Shown: one piece after another, positions 36,023-46,088 of the stretch
Layout: each line of letters opens with the position of its first letter
Numbering within the stretch: position 1 is the stretch's first letter
Source of the DNA: Weissella cibaria KACC 11862
GTDB taxonomy: Bacteria; Bacillota; Bacilli; Lactobacillales; Lactobacillaceae
Length of the DNA stretch: 64,000 nt
Direction: 5' to 3'
Assembly (NCBI RefSeq): GCF_000193635.1
Contig: NZ_AEKT01000020.1
Span: 1 to 64,000 of the forward strand
Notes under the pieces: model-generated
What the model saw: the letters and a program-made list of their open reading frames with translations, nothing else
What the model was told of the DNA's origin: nothing
Database searches by the model: none
Program-made: the position numbers and the translations under genes

Positions 36023-37255
36023 TTAGTTGAAGTCCTTGAAGATATCTCCAAAGGCATCACCCAACGTAGCTGAACCCTCTTCTTCTGAAGTTGAGTAGTT
36101 AGTTGGAGCTTGTTCTTGGCGAGGACGACGTTGGCGACGAGGACGATCGTTGTTTGATTGACCTTCTTCGCGAGCAGGAGCCTCTTCCAAAGCCTTGATT
36201 GACAATGACAAACGTTGCTTGTCAGGGTTTACTTCCAAAACCTTAACCTTAACCTTGTCACCGGCCTTCAAAACATCACTTGGGTTAGCGATGTGCTTGT
36301 GTGAGATTTGTGAAACGTGAACCAAACCTTCAACACCAGGGAATACTTCAACAAAGGCACCAAAGTCAACAACGCGCTTAACAGTACCTTCCAAAACAGT
36401 TCCTTCTGGAGCTTCTGAAGCAGCAGCTTCCCAAGGACCAGGTTGCGTAGCCTTGATTGACAATGAGATACGTTCCTTTTCAGGATCCAATCCCAAAACC
36501 TTAACCTTAACATCTTCACCAACTGACAAAACGTCTGAAGGTTGTGAAACGCGCTCGTGTGAGATTTCAGATACGTGTACCAATCCGTCTACACCACCAA
36601 GGTCGATGAATGCACCGAAGTTAGTCATACGGGCAACCTTACCTTCAACGACGTCACCAACTGACAATTCGTTGAATACACGTGCCAATGCTGCTGAACG
36701 CTCTTCGTTCAAAACATCACGACGTGACAAGATCAAGCGGCTGTCAGCAGCGTTGATCTCAATAATCTTCGCGCGAATAGTTTGACCCTTGTATTGGTTC
36801 AAATCTTGCACGAAACGGTTCTCGATCATTGAAGCAGGCACGAATCCACGTACACCTTCAACGTCAACAACCAATCCACCCTTAACGACTTGCGTTACAG
36901 GTGCTTCCACAATGTCATCAACATTGTGCTTGCTTGCGATTTCTTCCCAAGCACGACGAGCTTCCAAACGACGCTTTGACAATAGGTATGATCCACCTTC
37001 CTTGTCAGAACCGATAGTTGAAACCACTACCAAATCCAAAACGTCTCCTACCTTGACAAGGTCATTAACGTTAGCATCACGGTCAGCCGTCAATTCGCGC
37101 ATTGGGATAACACCCTCAACACCGGCACCTTCGATACCTACGATAACTTGACGAGCATCGTCAATTGCCAAGACTTCACCCTTAACTACATCGCCAACTT
37201 TAACTTCGGCTACGCTGTCAAGAGCTGCCAATAGCTCGTTGTTCTCTTCGTTCAT
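36023..37255 (-). CDS. rpsA: 30S ribosomal protein S1 (RpsA, four S1 domains)
   Basis: 410 residues with four consecutive S1 RNA-binding domains, each beginning VGDVVxGxV or the like: about residues 17-90, 105-170, 190-258 and 275-345. The last two are nearly perfect, with DFGAFVEVFPGVEGLVHVSQ and NFGAFIDLGGVDGLVHVSE. A basic low-complexity tail with DRPRRQRRPRQEQ follows. Four domains are usual for Firmicutes (six in E. coli). It lies downstream of cmk as in Bacillus and other LAB. Confidence 0.95.
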   Translation of the reverse strand: MNEENNELLAALDSVAEVKVGDVVKGEVLAIDDARQVIVGIEGAGVEGVIPMRELTADRDANVNDLVKVGDVLDLVVVSTIGSDKEGGSYLLSKRRLEARRAWEEIASKHNVDDIVEAPVTQVVKGGLVVDVEGVRGFVPASMIENRFVQDLNQYKGQTIRAKIIEINAADSRLILSRRDVLNEERSAALARVFNELSVGDVVEGKVARMTNFGAFIDLGGVDGLVHVSEISHERVSQPSDVLSVGEDVKVKVLGLDPEKERISLSIKATQPGPWEAAASEAPEGTVLEGTVKRVVDFGAFVEVFPGVEGLVHVSQISHKHIANPSDVLKAGDKVKVKVLEVNPDKQRLSLSIKALEEAPAREEGQSNNDRPRRQRRPRQEQAPTNYSTSEEEGSATLGDAFGDIFKDFN

Positions 37256-37354
37256 TACAATATATCCTCCTGGTCACACGACTCTAGTAGTTATTATACC
37301 TAATCCTTTTATAAAATACTAGTAGTCACGGCCAACTTTCTTTACTAATTTATA

Positions 37355-38029
37355 TTATTTGTTGGTTTTTGTCGCGATGATATCTTTGACTGCTGCCACA
37401 ACACCATCAATTGACAAACCGGTTGTATCTAATTCAACTGCATCGTCAGCCTTCTTGAGTGGTGAAATTTCGCGGTGCGAGTCAAGATAATCACGTTTTT
37501 CAATCGCAACTTCCAACTCAGCCAACGTTGTGTTCATGCCCTTAGCTTGGTTTTCCTTAAAACGACGTTGCGCACGTTCAGCAACTGATGCAATCAAGAA
37601 AATCTTAACTTCCGCATTTGGTAAGACAGTTGTACCAATATCACGACCATCCATCACAACGCCACCCTTGGCTGCAATGTCACGTTGTAAAGCGGTCATT
37701 GCTTCACGAACAGCCGCATACGCAGAGACCGCTGAAACATTGGCTGTTACTTCAACAGAACGAATAGCTTCGGTCACTTCTGTGCCATTCAAGAAAACCC
37801 GTTGCACAGGTTCACCCGGTTCAAAAGTAATCGTTAGGTCTGGCAATAATGCCGTGACCCCTGCTTCATCTTCCGGCTTAACGCCGGCTTGAAAAGCAGC
37901 TAGTGTAATTGCGCGATACATCGCACCAGTATCAACATACACAAAGTTTAAATCTGATGCCAAAATTTTGGCAATCGTTGACTTACCTGCTGATGCAGGC
38001 CCGTCAATCGCAATTTGAATCGGATTCAT
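37355..38029 (-). CDS. cmk: Cytidylate kinase
   Basis: 224-residue kinase that phosphorylates CMP and dCMP. P-loop GPASAGKST at residues 9-17, followed by [13 protein letters not shown]; the family block [22 protein letters not shown] is near residue 130, and the lid region contains AQRRFKEN. It precedes rpsA by about 100 bases. Confidence 0.97.
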   Translation of the reverse strand: MNPIQIAIDGPASAGKSTIAKILASDLNFVYVDTGAMYRAITLAAFQAGVKPEDEAGVTALLPDLTITFEPGEPVQRVFLNGTEVTEAIRSVEVTANVSAVSAYAAVREAMTALQRDIAAKGGVVMDGRDIGTTVLPNAEVKIFLIASVAERAQRRFKENQAKGMNTTLAELEVAIEKRDYLDSHREISPLKKADDAVELDTTGLSIDGVVAAVKDIIATKTNK

Positions 38030-38090
38030 TTCAGTAAGTTCCTCACTCGTTAATTTAACAATTAATTGTACGCTATTTCAGAACAAAATA

Positions 38091-38116
38091 AAAGAGACAC
38101 ACGATCATTGTGTCTC
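38091..38116 (-). terminator. Terminator after the LysM gene
   Basis: GAGACACA/TGTGTCTC arms with T-rich minus-strand tail. Confidence 0.75.
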
Positions 38117-38123
38117 CTTATTT

Positions 38124-38768
38124 TTACTTCACTTTTAGCGATTGTCCGTAGTAACTCGAATAATTTGCCGCCGTTAAACCTGGATTCAACGAGTAAAGTG
38201 CTTCAGGGGTTGTCCCATTCGCAACGGCAAAGCTGTACAAAGTACCTGATTCGAATTTTACACTTCCTGCCTCGTCAGCTTCTGATGAAGAAGATGATGC
38301 TGATGACGAACTAGCTGATGACGAGGATGCCGCCTCGGAACTTATGCTACTTGTCGCGGCATTCGCAACGCTTTCTGACTCAGCGACTGCCTTAGACGAT
38401 GCTGCGGCTTCTTTCGCTGCTTTTTCGCTGGCTGCCTTTGCTGCCTTTTTCGATGCCTGTGTGGCTGCCTGCTTTGCCCGTGACTCTGACTTAGCCGTTT
38501 CCGTTACTTTGCTTGTAGTCGTCGTGGTCTTAGTTGATGATGCAGCTGGCAATTCCGTGTTAGTGGTCGCATCTACCGGCTTATTCAACGCTTGCAAATA
38601 CTTGTAAACGGGCACAAATGACAGAGCAATCACAATCAATACCAAAATTCCAACAACCATGCTGACACGTTGTGACTTACGTCGATTTTGTGTACGTGAG
38701 TATTGCTCAGGCGTGTCTTCTTTAAAAGACGCTTCCCATGGCTGTTGTTCATTATTTTTCTCGGTCAT
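38124..38768 (-). CDS. Membrane-anchored LysM protein (YpbE-like)
   Basis: 214 residues: a 40-residue cytoplasmic N terminus, one membrane helix (VSMVVGILVLIVIALSF, about residues 35-55), a long Ala/Ser/Lys-rich linker, and a C-terminal LysM-like domain (GTLYSFAVANGTTPEALYSL onward) that should bind peptidoglycan. It sits downstream of recQ as ypbE does in Bacillus. The linker is low complexity, so its length may vary between strains. Confidence 0.85.
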   Translation of the reverse strand: MTEKNNEQQPWEASFKEDTPEQYSRTQNRRKSQRVSMVVGILVLIVIALSFVPVYKYLQALNKPVDATTNTELPAASSTKTTTTTSKVTETAKSESRAKQAATQASKKAAKAASEKAAKEAAASSKAVAESESVANAATSSISSEAASSSSASSSSASSSSSEADEAGSVKFESGTLYSFAVANGTTPEALYSLNPGLTAANYSSYYGQSLKVK

Positions 38769-38848
38769 GATTGGTCTCCTTACTTCTCTTTTGATTACAC
38801 CTTAGTCTACACTAACGGCTCATCAAAATTTAGTGTCACACCCATTCC

Positions 38849-40291
38849 TTAACCTAAATTAAAAAGTTTTGCCACTTGCGTACGCCAATCCGTCACACCA
38901 ACTGGTTGTTCATCCTGTGTCGTCGCAACTAACGCAAGTTCTTCAGGGTGCCAATCATGTGCACCGACCGACTCAGTATTTGGTGCACCGGTCGTCTCAT
39001 CCCCAAAGTGCGTTAGTAACGTCGCGCGGAGACCAGACGGTGACTTAGCATACCCAACCAAACGCGCTAAATCAGCCTGCCGTTGTTGCCGACGTTGTTC
39101 AAACATGTCTGCAATTTGATCTGCTGTTAGGCCTTGCTTGGTATAAAAGTCTAACAAATTAGCCTTATCTTTACCAATTTCATCAGTTCCAAAACGCTTT
39201 TCAAGATAGCCAAAAATCACTTCACGCGTTGGAATTGTACTATCGATCATATGCAATTGCATCGTTTCATCACCGGGCACATACAACAAAACAGCCGCTG
39301 ATTGCTCGCCGTCACGCCCGGCACGTCCGATTTCTTGTAAATAATTTGCTAAATCATTACTCAAATGATAGTGAATGACATAGCGAACATCGTCTTTATC
39401 AATTCCCATACCGAAGGCTGATGTTGCCGTAATCACGTCAATTTGTCCCATCATAAACTGTTGTTGAATCCGGTAACGCGACATTGTATCCAATCCCGCA
39501 TGGTAAGCAGCCACACGTTGGCCGGTTGTCTCACGCAACCATTCGGCCATTGAAGTCGCTAGCTTGCGACTTGAAAAGTAGACAATCCCGGGCTCTTTCA
39601 ACTGCCGCACTAATTCAGCCAAACGTTCACGCTTTCGGCCTTCGTTATCTAGCTGCTCAGTGTGCAAATAAATATTTGGACGATCCACTGATTGCCGGTA
39701 AATAAACCAATCTTCTGGTACTAACCCAAATGGTGATGTGATATTTGACATCATTTGAGGAGTTGCTGTCGCCGTTAATAACAAAAGTTGTGGTTGGCCA
39801 AGCTTCTGATGGACTTGTGGCAAGGCCAGATAGTCGGGCCGAAAATCAGGCCCCCAACTCACAATCGTGTGTGCTTCATCAACAACCAACAAATTAATCT
39901 TTACTTTTCGTAAAGCTGATTGGACCACCGTTTGACCAAGCATTTCAGGAGACACAAACAAAAACTTATATTGGTTCAAACCACGCAAAATCGTACGGCG
40001 GGCATCTTGTGGCAGTGTTGAATTTAACGCAACCACCTTAGACTCACCCGCATAATTCAAACGGGCCACTTGGTCTTGCATCAAAGACAGCAATGGCGTC
40101 ACGATGACAACTAATCCTTCGCGCAGATTACCCATCATTTGATAAATAAGTGACTTACCACCACCCGTTGGCAACATCGCCAATGTATTTTTACCAGCAG
40201 TTAACGCTTCCAACACCTCTGCTTGACCTGTCTTAAAGCTGGTAAAACCAAACTTGTCCGTCAATACGGCGGTCAATGCTTCCTTATCCAC
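38849..40291 (-). CDS. recQ: ATP-dependent DNA helicase RecQ
   Basis: 480-residue 3'-5' helicase of the short Firmicute RecQ (RecS) type. Superfamily 2 motifs are seen: MLPTGGGKSLIYQM (I), VTPLLSLMQDQV (Ia), VVDEAHTIVSWGPDFRPDY (II), LTATATPQM (III), YFSSRK (IV), TATSAFGMGIDK (V) and QEIGRAGRDG (VI). The zinc-binding and HRDC domains of E. coli RecQ are not seen. It overlaps the upstream YpbB-like gene by 8 bases. Confidence 0.93.
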   Translation of the reverse strand: MDKEALTAVLTDKFGFTSFKTGQAEVLEALTAGKNTLAMLPTGGGKSLIYQMMGNLREGLVVIVTPLLSLMQDQVARLNYAGESKVVALNSTLPQDARRTILRGLNQYKFLFVSPEMLGQTVVQSALRKVKINLLVVDEAHTIVSWGPDFRPDYLALPQVHQKLGQPQLLLLTATATPQMMSNITSPFGLVPEDWFIYRQSVDRPNIYLHTEQLDNEGRKRERLAELVRQLKEPGIVYFSSRKLATSMAEWLRETTGQRVAAYHAGLDTMSRYRIQQQFMMGQIDVITATSAFGMGIDKDDVRYVIHYHLSNDLANYLQEIGRAGRDGEQSAAVLLYVPGDETMQLHMIDSTIPTREVIFGYLEKRFGTDEIGKDKANLLDFYTKQGLTADQIADMFEQRRQQRQADLARLVGYAKSPSGLRATLLTHFGDETTGAPNTESVGAHDWHPEELALVATTQDEQPVGVTDWRTQVAKLFNLG

Positions 40292-41336
40292 GAGCAGCCA
40301 CCTCCATTTTGGTTAAGTAAATTTCATATAAACGGAACAAGAAGAACTCACGTGGATCATCTGAGGTCCGCACCGTTGTAAATTCCCATCCATCAATTGG
40401 GCCAACCAATTTTTCTTCAAAGTAACTCACAACATCTGGCGTTAAGTAGTTTTTATAAGGAAAATCACGAATTGGTAGCCAAATAGCCGCCGTTAATAAA
40501 TGCTCACGGATTGTCCCAACTTTCAAACGACGACTCTTCACCATTTCGTCCATTGGACGTCCTGCGATCACACCGTTGTATGACGCTTGCACGCTGTTTG
40601 GCAACAAAGGCCGGTGGGCAACTGAATCCCACAACAACTTCAAGGGCGTATTTGCCCCACGTTGTAGTTCCTCAGACCAAATAGCATACTGATCTAATTG
40701 CCAGAAATAAAAATCTTCATCCGTCCAGGTTGCTGGGAAACCAAGTTGTTCAAAATTGAAACCCGGTGTGTTGTGACCGACCCATGTGGCAACCAAACGA
40801 TCGGCATCTGCCTGTGGCCGACGCTGTAAGAAGCGCTGAATTGTTAAGGCCCAAGTGGCAGCCAAGCGTGGCGAATTCATATTTGCGTACCATTGCTTCA
40901 CCGCCAGCATTGTGCGCGGATCGATTTGCAAAGGATAATACTTTTTATTTTCGTAAGCGACCTCAGAAACGACTTGGTTCGCTAGCCAAAAAGCTTGCAT
41001 GAATGTCAGCACGTCATACTTGAGCAAAACAGCTAAGTGCTCGGGTACATAATGCGCAGTTTGGTAGGCCATTTGCGCTTCCTGACCAGCTGCGGTCAAC
41101 ACGTACTGGCCTTCTGTCACTTCGGACAACAACCCCTCTGTTACCAACGTTGCAATGCGCTGATCAAAAGTTGCCTTGTCCAATCGAGGCATCAAACCTG
41201 AGATTTGCAATAAATCATAACGCAGACCCCAATACTCCGTTGACACCGTTGCTTGACGCTTCAATAAACCAAAAATCACCCTGTGCCGGCGAGGTTCATC
41301 TGCCGAAAACAGGGTGATCAAGAAATCATTTGTCAA
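40284..41336 (-). CDS. RecQ-associated helix-turn-helix protein (YpbB-like)
   Basis: About 350 residues, no enzyme motif; the start region DFLITLFSADEPRRHRVIFGLL and the position directly before recQ identify the YpbB family of Firmicutes. Its C-terminal region is a winged-helix-like domain often linked to RecQ. The start is uncertain: GTG at 41348 or TTG at 41336, and only the TTG is well spaced from GAGAGG. Likely partner of RecQ, inferred from translational coupling. Confidence 0.8.
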   Translation of the reverse strand: MTNDFLITLFSADEPRRHRVIFGLLKRQATVSTEYWGLRYDLLQISGLMPRLDKATFDQRIATLVTEGLLSEVTEGQYVLTAAGQEAQMAYQTAHYVPEHLAVLLKYDVLTFMQAFWLANQVVSEVAYENKKYYPLQIDPRTMLAVKQWYANMNSPRLAATWALTIQRFLQRRPQADADRLVATWVGHNTPGFNFEQLGFPATWTDEDFYFWQLDQYAIWSEELQRGANTPLKLLWDSVAHRPLLPNSVQASYNGVIAGRPMDEMVKSRRLKVGTIREHLLTAAIWLPIRDFPYKNYLTPDVVSYFEEKLVGPIDGWEFTTVRTSDDPREFFLFRLYEIYLTKMEVAARG

Positions 41337-41465
41337 CTGCTTGACCACCTCTCACTATTTTCTACTCAGTTTAAAGAAGAAATATCAGTCGTGCAAGCAA
41401 TTTAGGATAAAGCGGACGGTCATAGCGCAGGTTCTACCCAACAACATGACCAACCATCATTGAAA

Positions 41466-42044
41466 TTAATTTAATTGAGAATGCGTGTTCGTGATGACAC
41501 GTCGCAAAGCAACAAAGACCAGACCAGCCACTGCCGTTAGGATGATGCCTTCAATCAAGTTAAACGGTATTACCATCCAAAGCAAATATGTCCCTAGACC
41601 AATCGTTGCCTTAATATCGAAATTAGCAAACATCGCATACAACGGTACCGCATAAACATAATTCAAGATGACCATCGCCAACGTCAATCCAACTGTTCCC
41701 AAGATTGATCCCGCGATAAAGCGTTTAACGGTCAGCTCACGATGTCCCACCATCAACATAATGACCGTCAATAAAACGCCCATCGCGACAATGTTCATTG
41801 GTAGCCCAATGTAGTCATTCACACCCGAATTATTTAAGAGCACCTTCAATAGTGAGCGTAAAATTAAAATTGCGTAACCACTCTTTAGATCAAGCATGAG
41901 TGCACCAATCAAAACCGGCACAAACGAAAAATCAATCTTTAAAAAAGTTGCACCAGGTATTAATGGGAATTGTGGAAATACCATTAATACAAACGAAATG
42001 GCCGCCAATAAGGCGATAACCGTTAACCGACGCGTCTTGTTCAT
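41466..42044 (-). CDS. ribU: Riboflavin ECF transporter S component RibU
   Basis: 192-residue membrane S component with about six helices. The start RLTVIALLAAISFVLMVFPQFPLIPGATFLKIDFSFVP... is typical of RibU, and the upstream FMN riboswitch confirms riboflavin as substrate. It pairs with the shared ECF ATPase module elsewhere. The RBS AGGTGGAGG would be reached only if the riboswitch permits read-through. Confidence 0.95.
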   Translation of the reverse strand: MNKTRRLTVIALLAAISFVLMVFPQFPLIPGATFLKIDFSFVPVLIGALMLDLKSGYAILILRSLLKVLLNNSGVNDYIGLPMNIVAMGVLLTVIMLMVGHRELTVKRFIAGSILGTVGLTLAMVILNYVYAVPLYAMFANFDIKATIGLGTYLLWMVIPFNLIEGIILTAVAGLVFVALRRVITNTHSQLN

Positions 42045-42070
42045 GAAACAAATCCTCCACCTGGCATATT

Positions 42071-42115
42071 AAAAGGCCGGTTTCTTCACGCCAGGGCGAC
42101 GTAAAAAAACCGACC
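42071..42115 (-). terminator. Expression-platform terminator of the FMN riboswitch
   Basis: On the minus strand GGTCGGTTT pairs with AAACCGGCC (one wobble) and is followed by TTTT, directly between the aptamer and ribU. Confidence 0.75.
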
Positions 42116-42131
42116 ATTACCAGTCAATTTA

Positions 42132-42260
42132 TAAGTTCTTCTGCATACCAGACTTTACTGTCGGTCATGGAATCACACCATGTCAACCGCATTCGCGGGT
42201 CGCGGACTTACTGCGTTGCAGCTTACCGCCGGTCGGGAATTTCACCCTGCCCTGAAGATA
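42132..42260 (-). ncRNA. FMN riboswitch (RFN element) controlling ribU
   Basis: The minus strand carries the RFN signatures in order: CTTCAGGGCAGGGTGAAATT, CCCGACCGGCGGT, AGTCCGCGACCC, GATTCCATGACCGACAGT, then GCAGAAGA closing the basal stem. It binds FMN and lowers ribU expression through the terminator at 42071-42115. Confidence 0.96.
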
Positions 42261-42289
42261 TTAAATTATTGGTGTAACCTTACCACGCA

Positions 42290-42808
42290 TTAACCATCTA
42301 AGTCAACCTTGTGACGGAGCTTGTCGTATGTGTGCTTTTCATTATTCAACAAATCATAAATCCGCCGAATTTGCGGTGCAAACCACTTTAGCGTCAAATC
42401 TTGCGTCCCCTGCAATGTTTGAATTTGTAGGCGTCCTCGAATCAATCCTGTATCCGGGTTAATCGTATTCACTTGATCCAAGGTCATTCGTAATGAATCC
42501 AAATGGAATGGTCGCCAATGTGCAAAATACAAAGTTCCTGAATCACCGAGCGCAAAAGCATACCACTTATAACGGCCGGTTGGTTCACCAGCATCCGTCA
42601 AGCCAGCCATTTTAGTTAAAAAGGCTACCACAACCGTTTCATCATCAGCCAACGAACTCTCAATATTCTTGAAATGCTTACGTCCTAGCCAGCCCATTGG
42701 CTTCCATAGTAATGGCCAGCCAGCAACCTTGTGGCTTTTTGCGAAATCATACATACCTTCGCCAGTCTTCATAAAATTACGACCCGTTCTTGTATCCGGT
42801 GTTGCCAT
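42290..42808 (-). CDS. Hypothetical protein, 172 residues
   Basis: Soluble protein with a beta-rich core (GRYKWYAFALGDSGTLYFAHW, RLQIQTLQGTQDLTLKWF) that could be a PH-like fold, preceded by a basic helical region. I recognise no named family. The ribosome-binding site is GGAGG. It lies between ribU and the channel gene. Confidence 0.65.
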   Translation of the reverse strand: MATPDTRTGRNFMKTGEGMYDFAKSHKVAGWPLLWKPMGWLGRKHFKNIESSLADDETVVVAFLTKMAGLTDAGEPTGRYKWYAFALGDSGTLYFAHWRPFHLDSLRMTLDQVNTINPDTGLIRGRLQIQTLQGTQDLTLKWFAPQIRRIYDLLNNEKHTYDKLRHKVDLDG

Positions 42809-42894
42809 GGTTTATACCTCCGTCTTTCGTGCATATCAGCATTATTGATCAAATCGAAATGACCAGTTTGTTATATTCTATCAGACTTTTACCA

Positions 42895-43485
42895 TCACAA
42901 ATCTTCCAAAGCTCTGACGTGAACGACCGCCCGTAAGAACAGCCACCCACCCGAAACCACTAAGACCATCCCACCAGTGACCGGTGGCCAAATAAAAGCC
43001 AGCCCGGTGCCGACTAATCCAATTGCAATCAAGCCAATTCGACTACGATTCACTCGTCGCATCCGCTTTTGAACAACTGGATTTGCCAGGTGCTTCGACA
43101 CAATGTGGCTCAAGTTGAACAACGCGCCCACCGATAAGACATAAACTAAACCATACGTTACGCTTGGCGCAACACTATTTGGAAATTCACCAAACCAGGC
43201 AGTCGTTATCGGTACCAATGACATTGGTAACAGTGTCAATACATTAATCCAGAGCAACCCACTATCAACTTTCTTTAAATTGCTGATAATCAGATGGTGA
43301 CTAACCCAAAAACTCGCAGTAATAATAAAGCTCACCAAATAAGCTAAAAAGGTGCTCATCCAGGCATCATTCATAATCGCCGTCCAATTACCATCCGATG
43401 GTATCTTTAAGTCCAATACCATAATCGTAATGATAATTGCGAAAACCCCATCACTAAATGCTTCTAATCGTCCTTTTTCCATCAT
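42895..43485 (-). CDS. TMEM175-family potassium channel-like protein
   Basis: About 196 residues with six membrane helices. It begins RLEAFSDGVFAIIITIMVLDL, the signature (RxxxFSDGVFAIxxT) that lines the pore in bacterial TMEM175 channels, followed by five further helices. A single six-helix unit means it would act as a tetramer, as other bacterial members do. The start ATG at 43485 or 43482 follows AGGAG. Potassium selectivity is inferred from family. Confidence 0.88.
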   Translation of the reverse strand: MMEKGRLEAFSDGVFAIIITIMVLDLKIPSDGNWTAIMNDAWMSTFLAYLVSFIITASFWVSHHLIISNLKKVDSGLLWINVLTLLPMSLVPITTAWFGEFPNSVAPSVTYGLVYVLSVGALFNLSHIVSKHLANPVVQKRMRRVNRSRIGLIAIGLVGTGLAFIWPPVTGGMVLVVSGGWLFLRAVVHVRALEDL

Positions 43486-43498
43486 CCTCAACTCCTAC

Positions 43499-43527
43499 AA
43501 AAAAAGACGGCCAAAACCGTCTTTTTT
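43499..43527 (-). terminator. Terminator after rluB
   Basis: AAAAGACGG/CCGTCTTTT arms with T runs. Confidence 0.85.
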
Positions 43528-43530
43528 AGC

Positions 43531-44298
43531 TTACCAACGTCCTGCAGACTTTCGGTATTGCTTGCCGGCCTTCAAGGCTTGCACTTCTTCATAACGTAAT
43601 GGGCGGTATTCACCAGGTGTCAACCCCGCTAAATCAAGCATACCGTAACGTTCACGGGTCAGCTTCAATACTTCGTGGCCAACCGCCTTCATCATTTCCT
43701 TGACTTGGTGGTACTTACCCTCATGAATCGTCAACTTGACAATTGCTGTATGATTCTTAGTATTCGTCGACGTGATTTCAGCACGAGCTGGCGCAGCCTT
43801 AAATGTTGTATAACGGCCATTTTGCTTTGTTCGCACCGTCACCCCATGACGTAATTGTTCAAGTTGTTCGTTCGTTGGGATGCCCTTCACCTTTGCAACG
43901 TAGACCTTATCGATGCGGTAACTTGGGTGCATCAAGCGGTTTGCGAGCTCACCGTCATTAGTCAACAGCAAAACCCCAGTCGTGTCGTAATCTAAACGGC
44001 CTACTGGATAGACACGCTCTGGTTCATCCACAATATCCATTACCGTTTGACGGCCCTTATCATCATTTGTCGTCGTAACGACCCCACGTGGCTTATTCAA
44101 TAAGAAATAAACCAACTTTTCTCGTGAGTCGATTGGTTCACCACTTACTTCGATTTTATCTGATGGTTCTACCTTGGTACCTAACTCACGAACTGTCTTA
44201 CCGTTCACTGTCACTTTACCGTCTAAAATTAATTGTTCAGACGCACGACGTGAGGCAACACCCGCTTGAGCCATTACTTTTTGCAATCGTTCTGCCAT
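43531..44298 (-). CDS. rluB: 23S rRNA pseudouridine synthase (RluB/RsuA type)
   Basis: 255 residues: an N-terminal S4 RNA-binding domain (ERLQKVMAQAGVASRRASEQ, residues 3-22 onward), then the RsuA-type catalytic domain with the active Asp in GRLDYDTTGVLLLTNDGELA. It modifies 23S rRNA (U2605 in E. coli numbering). It follows scpB by 5 bases in the conserved scpA-scpB-rluB order. Confidence 0.93.
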   Translation of the reverse strand: MAERLQKVMAQAGVASRRASEQLILDGKVTVNGKTVRELGTKVEPSDKIEVSGEPIDSREKLVYFLLNKPRGVVTTTNDDKGRQTVMDIVDEPERVYPVGRLDYDTTGVLLLTNDGELANRLMHPSYRIDKVYVAKVKGIPTNEQLEQLRHGVTVRTKQNGRYTTFKAAPARAEITSTNTKNHTAIVKLTIHEGKYHQVKEMMKAVGHEVLKLTRERYGMLDLAGLTPGEYRPLRYEEVQALKAGKQYRKSAGRW

Positions 44299-44303
44299 AG
44301 GTA

Positions 44304-44939
44304 TTAATTATCTCTTTCTGCTGTTTCAGCTAACTCAGACAAATCAACGTCAAACGCTGATTGTCCACTTTCTTCAGTCATTAATGGCAGCGCAACATCT
44401 TGCTTTGCCCGTAATGCATCTAGTGCTTCTGCGGTAACAAGGGGTGGCAATTCTTCTAAATCGCCCAGACCGAAGTAATTTAAGAAGTACTCCGTTGTAC
44501 CATACAGAATTGGCCGGCCCGGTTCATTAGCACGTCCACGACCTTCAACTAGGTTACGCAGCGCTAATTTTTGAATCGTTGCTTGTGATTGCACACCGCG
44601 AATCTCGTCTACTTCGACTCGCGTAATCGGTTGTTTATAAGCGATAATTGCAAGCACTTCTAATGAAGCCTGTGAAAGCGCCGTCGTTAACGGTGCCGTA
44701 AAATAACGATGGATCGTATCAGCTAGCACCGTCTTCGTGACTAGTTGATACCGTTCGTCAGTTTTCAGCACATCTAACGCGCTACTTTCATCAGTCGCAT
44801 ACTTCGCTGCCAAATCCTCAAGCAACCCAATCACAGCCGGTTTTGCAAAACCAGTAGCTGCCGCCATTTCTGCTACGGTGATACCTTCATCCCCAGCCAC
44901 GAAGAGCAATCCTTCAATTTGCTGTAGACTATTCTTCAT
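44304..44939 (-). CDS. scpB: Segregation and condensation protein B
   Basis: 211-residue winged-helix protein that binds ScpA and SMC to form condensin. Family motifs: [16 protein letters not shown] near the N terminus and [20 protein letters not shown] in the middle. The ATG at 44939 overlaps the end of scpA by 11 bases and has GAGG nine bases upstream; the frame from 45041 is extension. Confidence 0.95.
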   Translation of the reverse strand: MKNSLQQIEGLLFVAGDEGITVAEMAAATGFAKPAVIGLLEDLAAKYATDESSALDVLKTDERYQLVTKTVLADTIHRYFTAPLTTALSQASLEVLAIIAYKQPITRVEVDEIRGVQSQATIQKLALRNLVEGRGRANEPGRPILYGTTEYFLNYFGLGDLEELPPLVTAEALDALRAKQDVALPLMTEESGQSAFDVDLSELAETAERDN

Positions 44940-45711
44940 CGTCCAGTTCCTCATTCTCATCATATGGCACGTCACCCAGTTGCAACCGGATGGTGCCGAA
45001 TTCATTTTCCTGTGTAACGACCAAATTTTGATGACGCACAAGTTCGAGCATCGCCAAAAAAGTGGTTACAAGTTTATCACGACTATCATCTTCACCAAAA
45101 AACGACGTGAACGTACGCTGTTCGCTAGGCATCATATCTGCCATCATGCGTGACATCTGCTCGCGAATTGACCAAGTCTCGCCACGTAACGTTCTTGGCC
45201 GCACTTGCTTTTTCGTCCGATTAGCAACCATCTGATTGAACGCCAGCTGCAAATCAAAGAGGCCCAAGCCTTCAGGGAGCGGTGCCACCTCAATATCTTC
45301 TGGAATAGCCATCGGTGCCCGCGAAAATTGTAATTGTCGGCCCTCTTCACGTTCACGCAAATCGTCAGCTGCCTGTTGATAACGCTGATATTCCAATAAT
45401 TGGGCCATCAACGCTTCACGTGGATCCTCTTCATACACAAACTCCGCCAGATCCTGGTCGTATGTCAATTCTTCATTCTTAGGAATCAAATACGTAGATT
45501 TAATCGACATCAAAGTTGCAGCCATTACCAAAAACTCACCTGCAATATCTAAATTGCGTTCTTCAGCTTGATGCAAAAAATCTAAATATTGCTCTGTGAT
45601 GGCCACGATTGGGATATCTAAAATATCCATTTCATTTACTTTAATTAGATGGAGTAATAAATCAAGTGGGCCATCGAACTCATCCAAATGATAGGTTACT
45701 TCTTCAGCCAT
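44929..45711 (-). CDS. scpA: Segregation and condensation protein A (kleisin)
   Basis: 260-residue kleisin that bridges the SMC dimer heads. It begins [20 protein letters not shown] with MDILDIPI shortly after, the N-terminal SMC-binding domain, and ends in an acidic winged-helix region. It overlaps both ribT-like (8 bases) and scpB (11 bases), giving tight translational coupling. Confidence 0.95.
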   Translation of the reverse strand: MAEEVTYHLDEFDGPLDLLLHLIKVNEMDILDIPIVAITEQYLDFLHQAEERNLDIAGEFLVMAATLMSIKSTYLIPKNEELTYDQDLAEFVYEEDPREALMAQLLEYQRYQQAADDLREREEGRQLQFSRAPMAIPEDIEVAPLPEGLGLFDLQLAFNQMVANRTKKQVRPRTLRGETWSIREQMSRMMADMMPSEQRTFTSFFGEDDSRDKLVTTFLAMLELVRHQNLVVTQENEFGTIRLQLGDVPYDENEELDDEE

Positions 45712-46075
45712 TCGCTAATTTCCGCCATTCCGTTAAAATCGGTTGGGTTGCAATGGTGCCCACTAGCACTTTGTCTGCATACCGCATTTGCAGCGCTTCA
45801 TAGATTTCGGCACCAACCTGATTACGTTCATTTTCGGCAACTTCGGGGCCAAAAACCACTAACCGTAATACTGCAGAGTCAAAAATTTTCTCGATACCGA
45901 CCACTGCCACGTAATGTTGGGTTATCGGAGACTGCCACAACAAAATGTCTCGGCAATCGTCAGCTTGATACCATTCAATCTCACGTTGCACCGATGCAAC
46001 ATCGTGTAGGCGTGGCAAATATGAAAGCAAGCCCATTGCAATTTTGGGTTGATCTTTTCGAACAACGACTAACAT
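45704..46075 (-). CDS. ribT: RibT-like GNAT-fold protein
   Basis: 123 residues; KIAMGLLSYLPRLHDVASVQ and WYQADDCRDILLW match the small protein found between xerD and scpA in lactobacilli and annotated as RibT (related to GNAT acetyltransferases). The acetyl-CoA loop is not clear, and the proposed role in riboflavin metabolism is historical. It starts 14 bases after the xerD stop with AAGGAGG and overlaps scpA by 8 bases. Confidence 0.75.
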   Translation of the reverse strand: MLVVVRKDQPKIAMGLLSYLPRLHDVASVQREIEWYQADDCRDILLWQSPITQHYVAVVGIEKIFDSAVLRLVVFGPEVAENERNQVGAEIYEALQMRYADKVLVGTIATQPILTEWRKLANG

Positions 46076-46088
46076 GTTGCCTCCTTAA

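Noticed and set aside
38280-38500. Degenerate GCT/TCA-type repeats
   Set aside because: They encode the Ala/Ser linker of the LysM protein and are not a separate repeat element.
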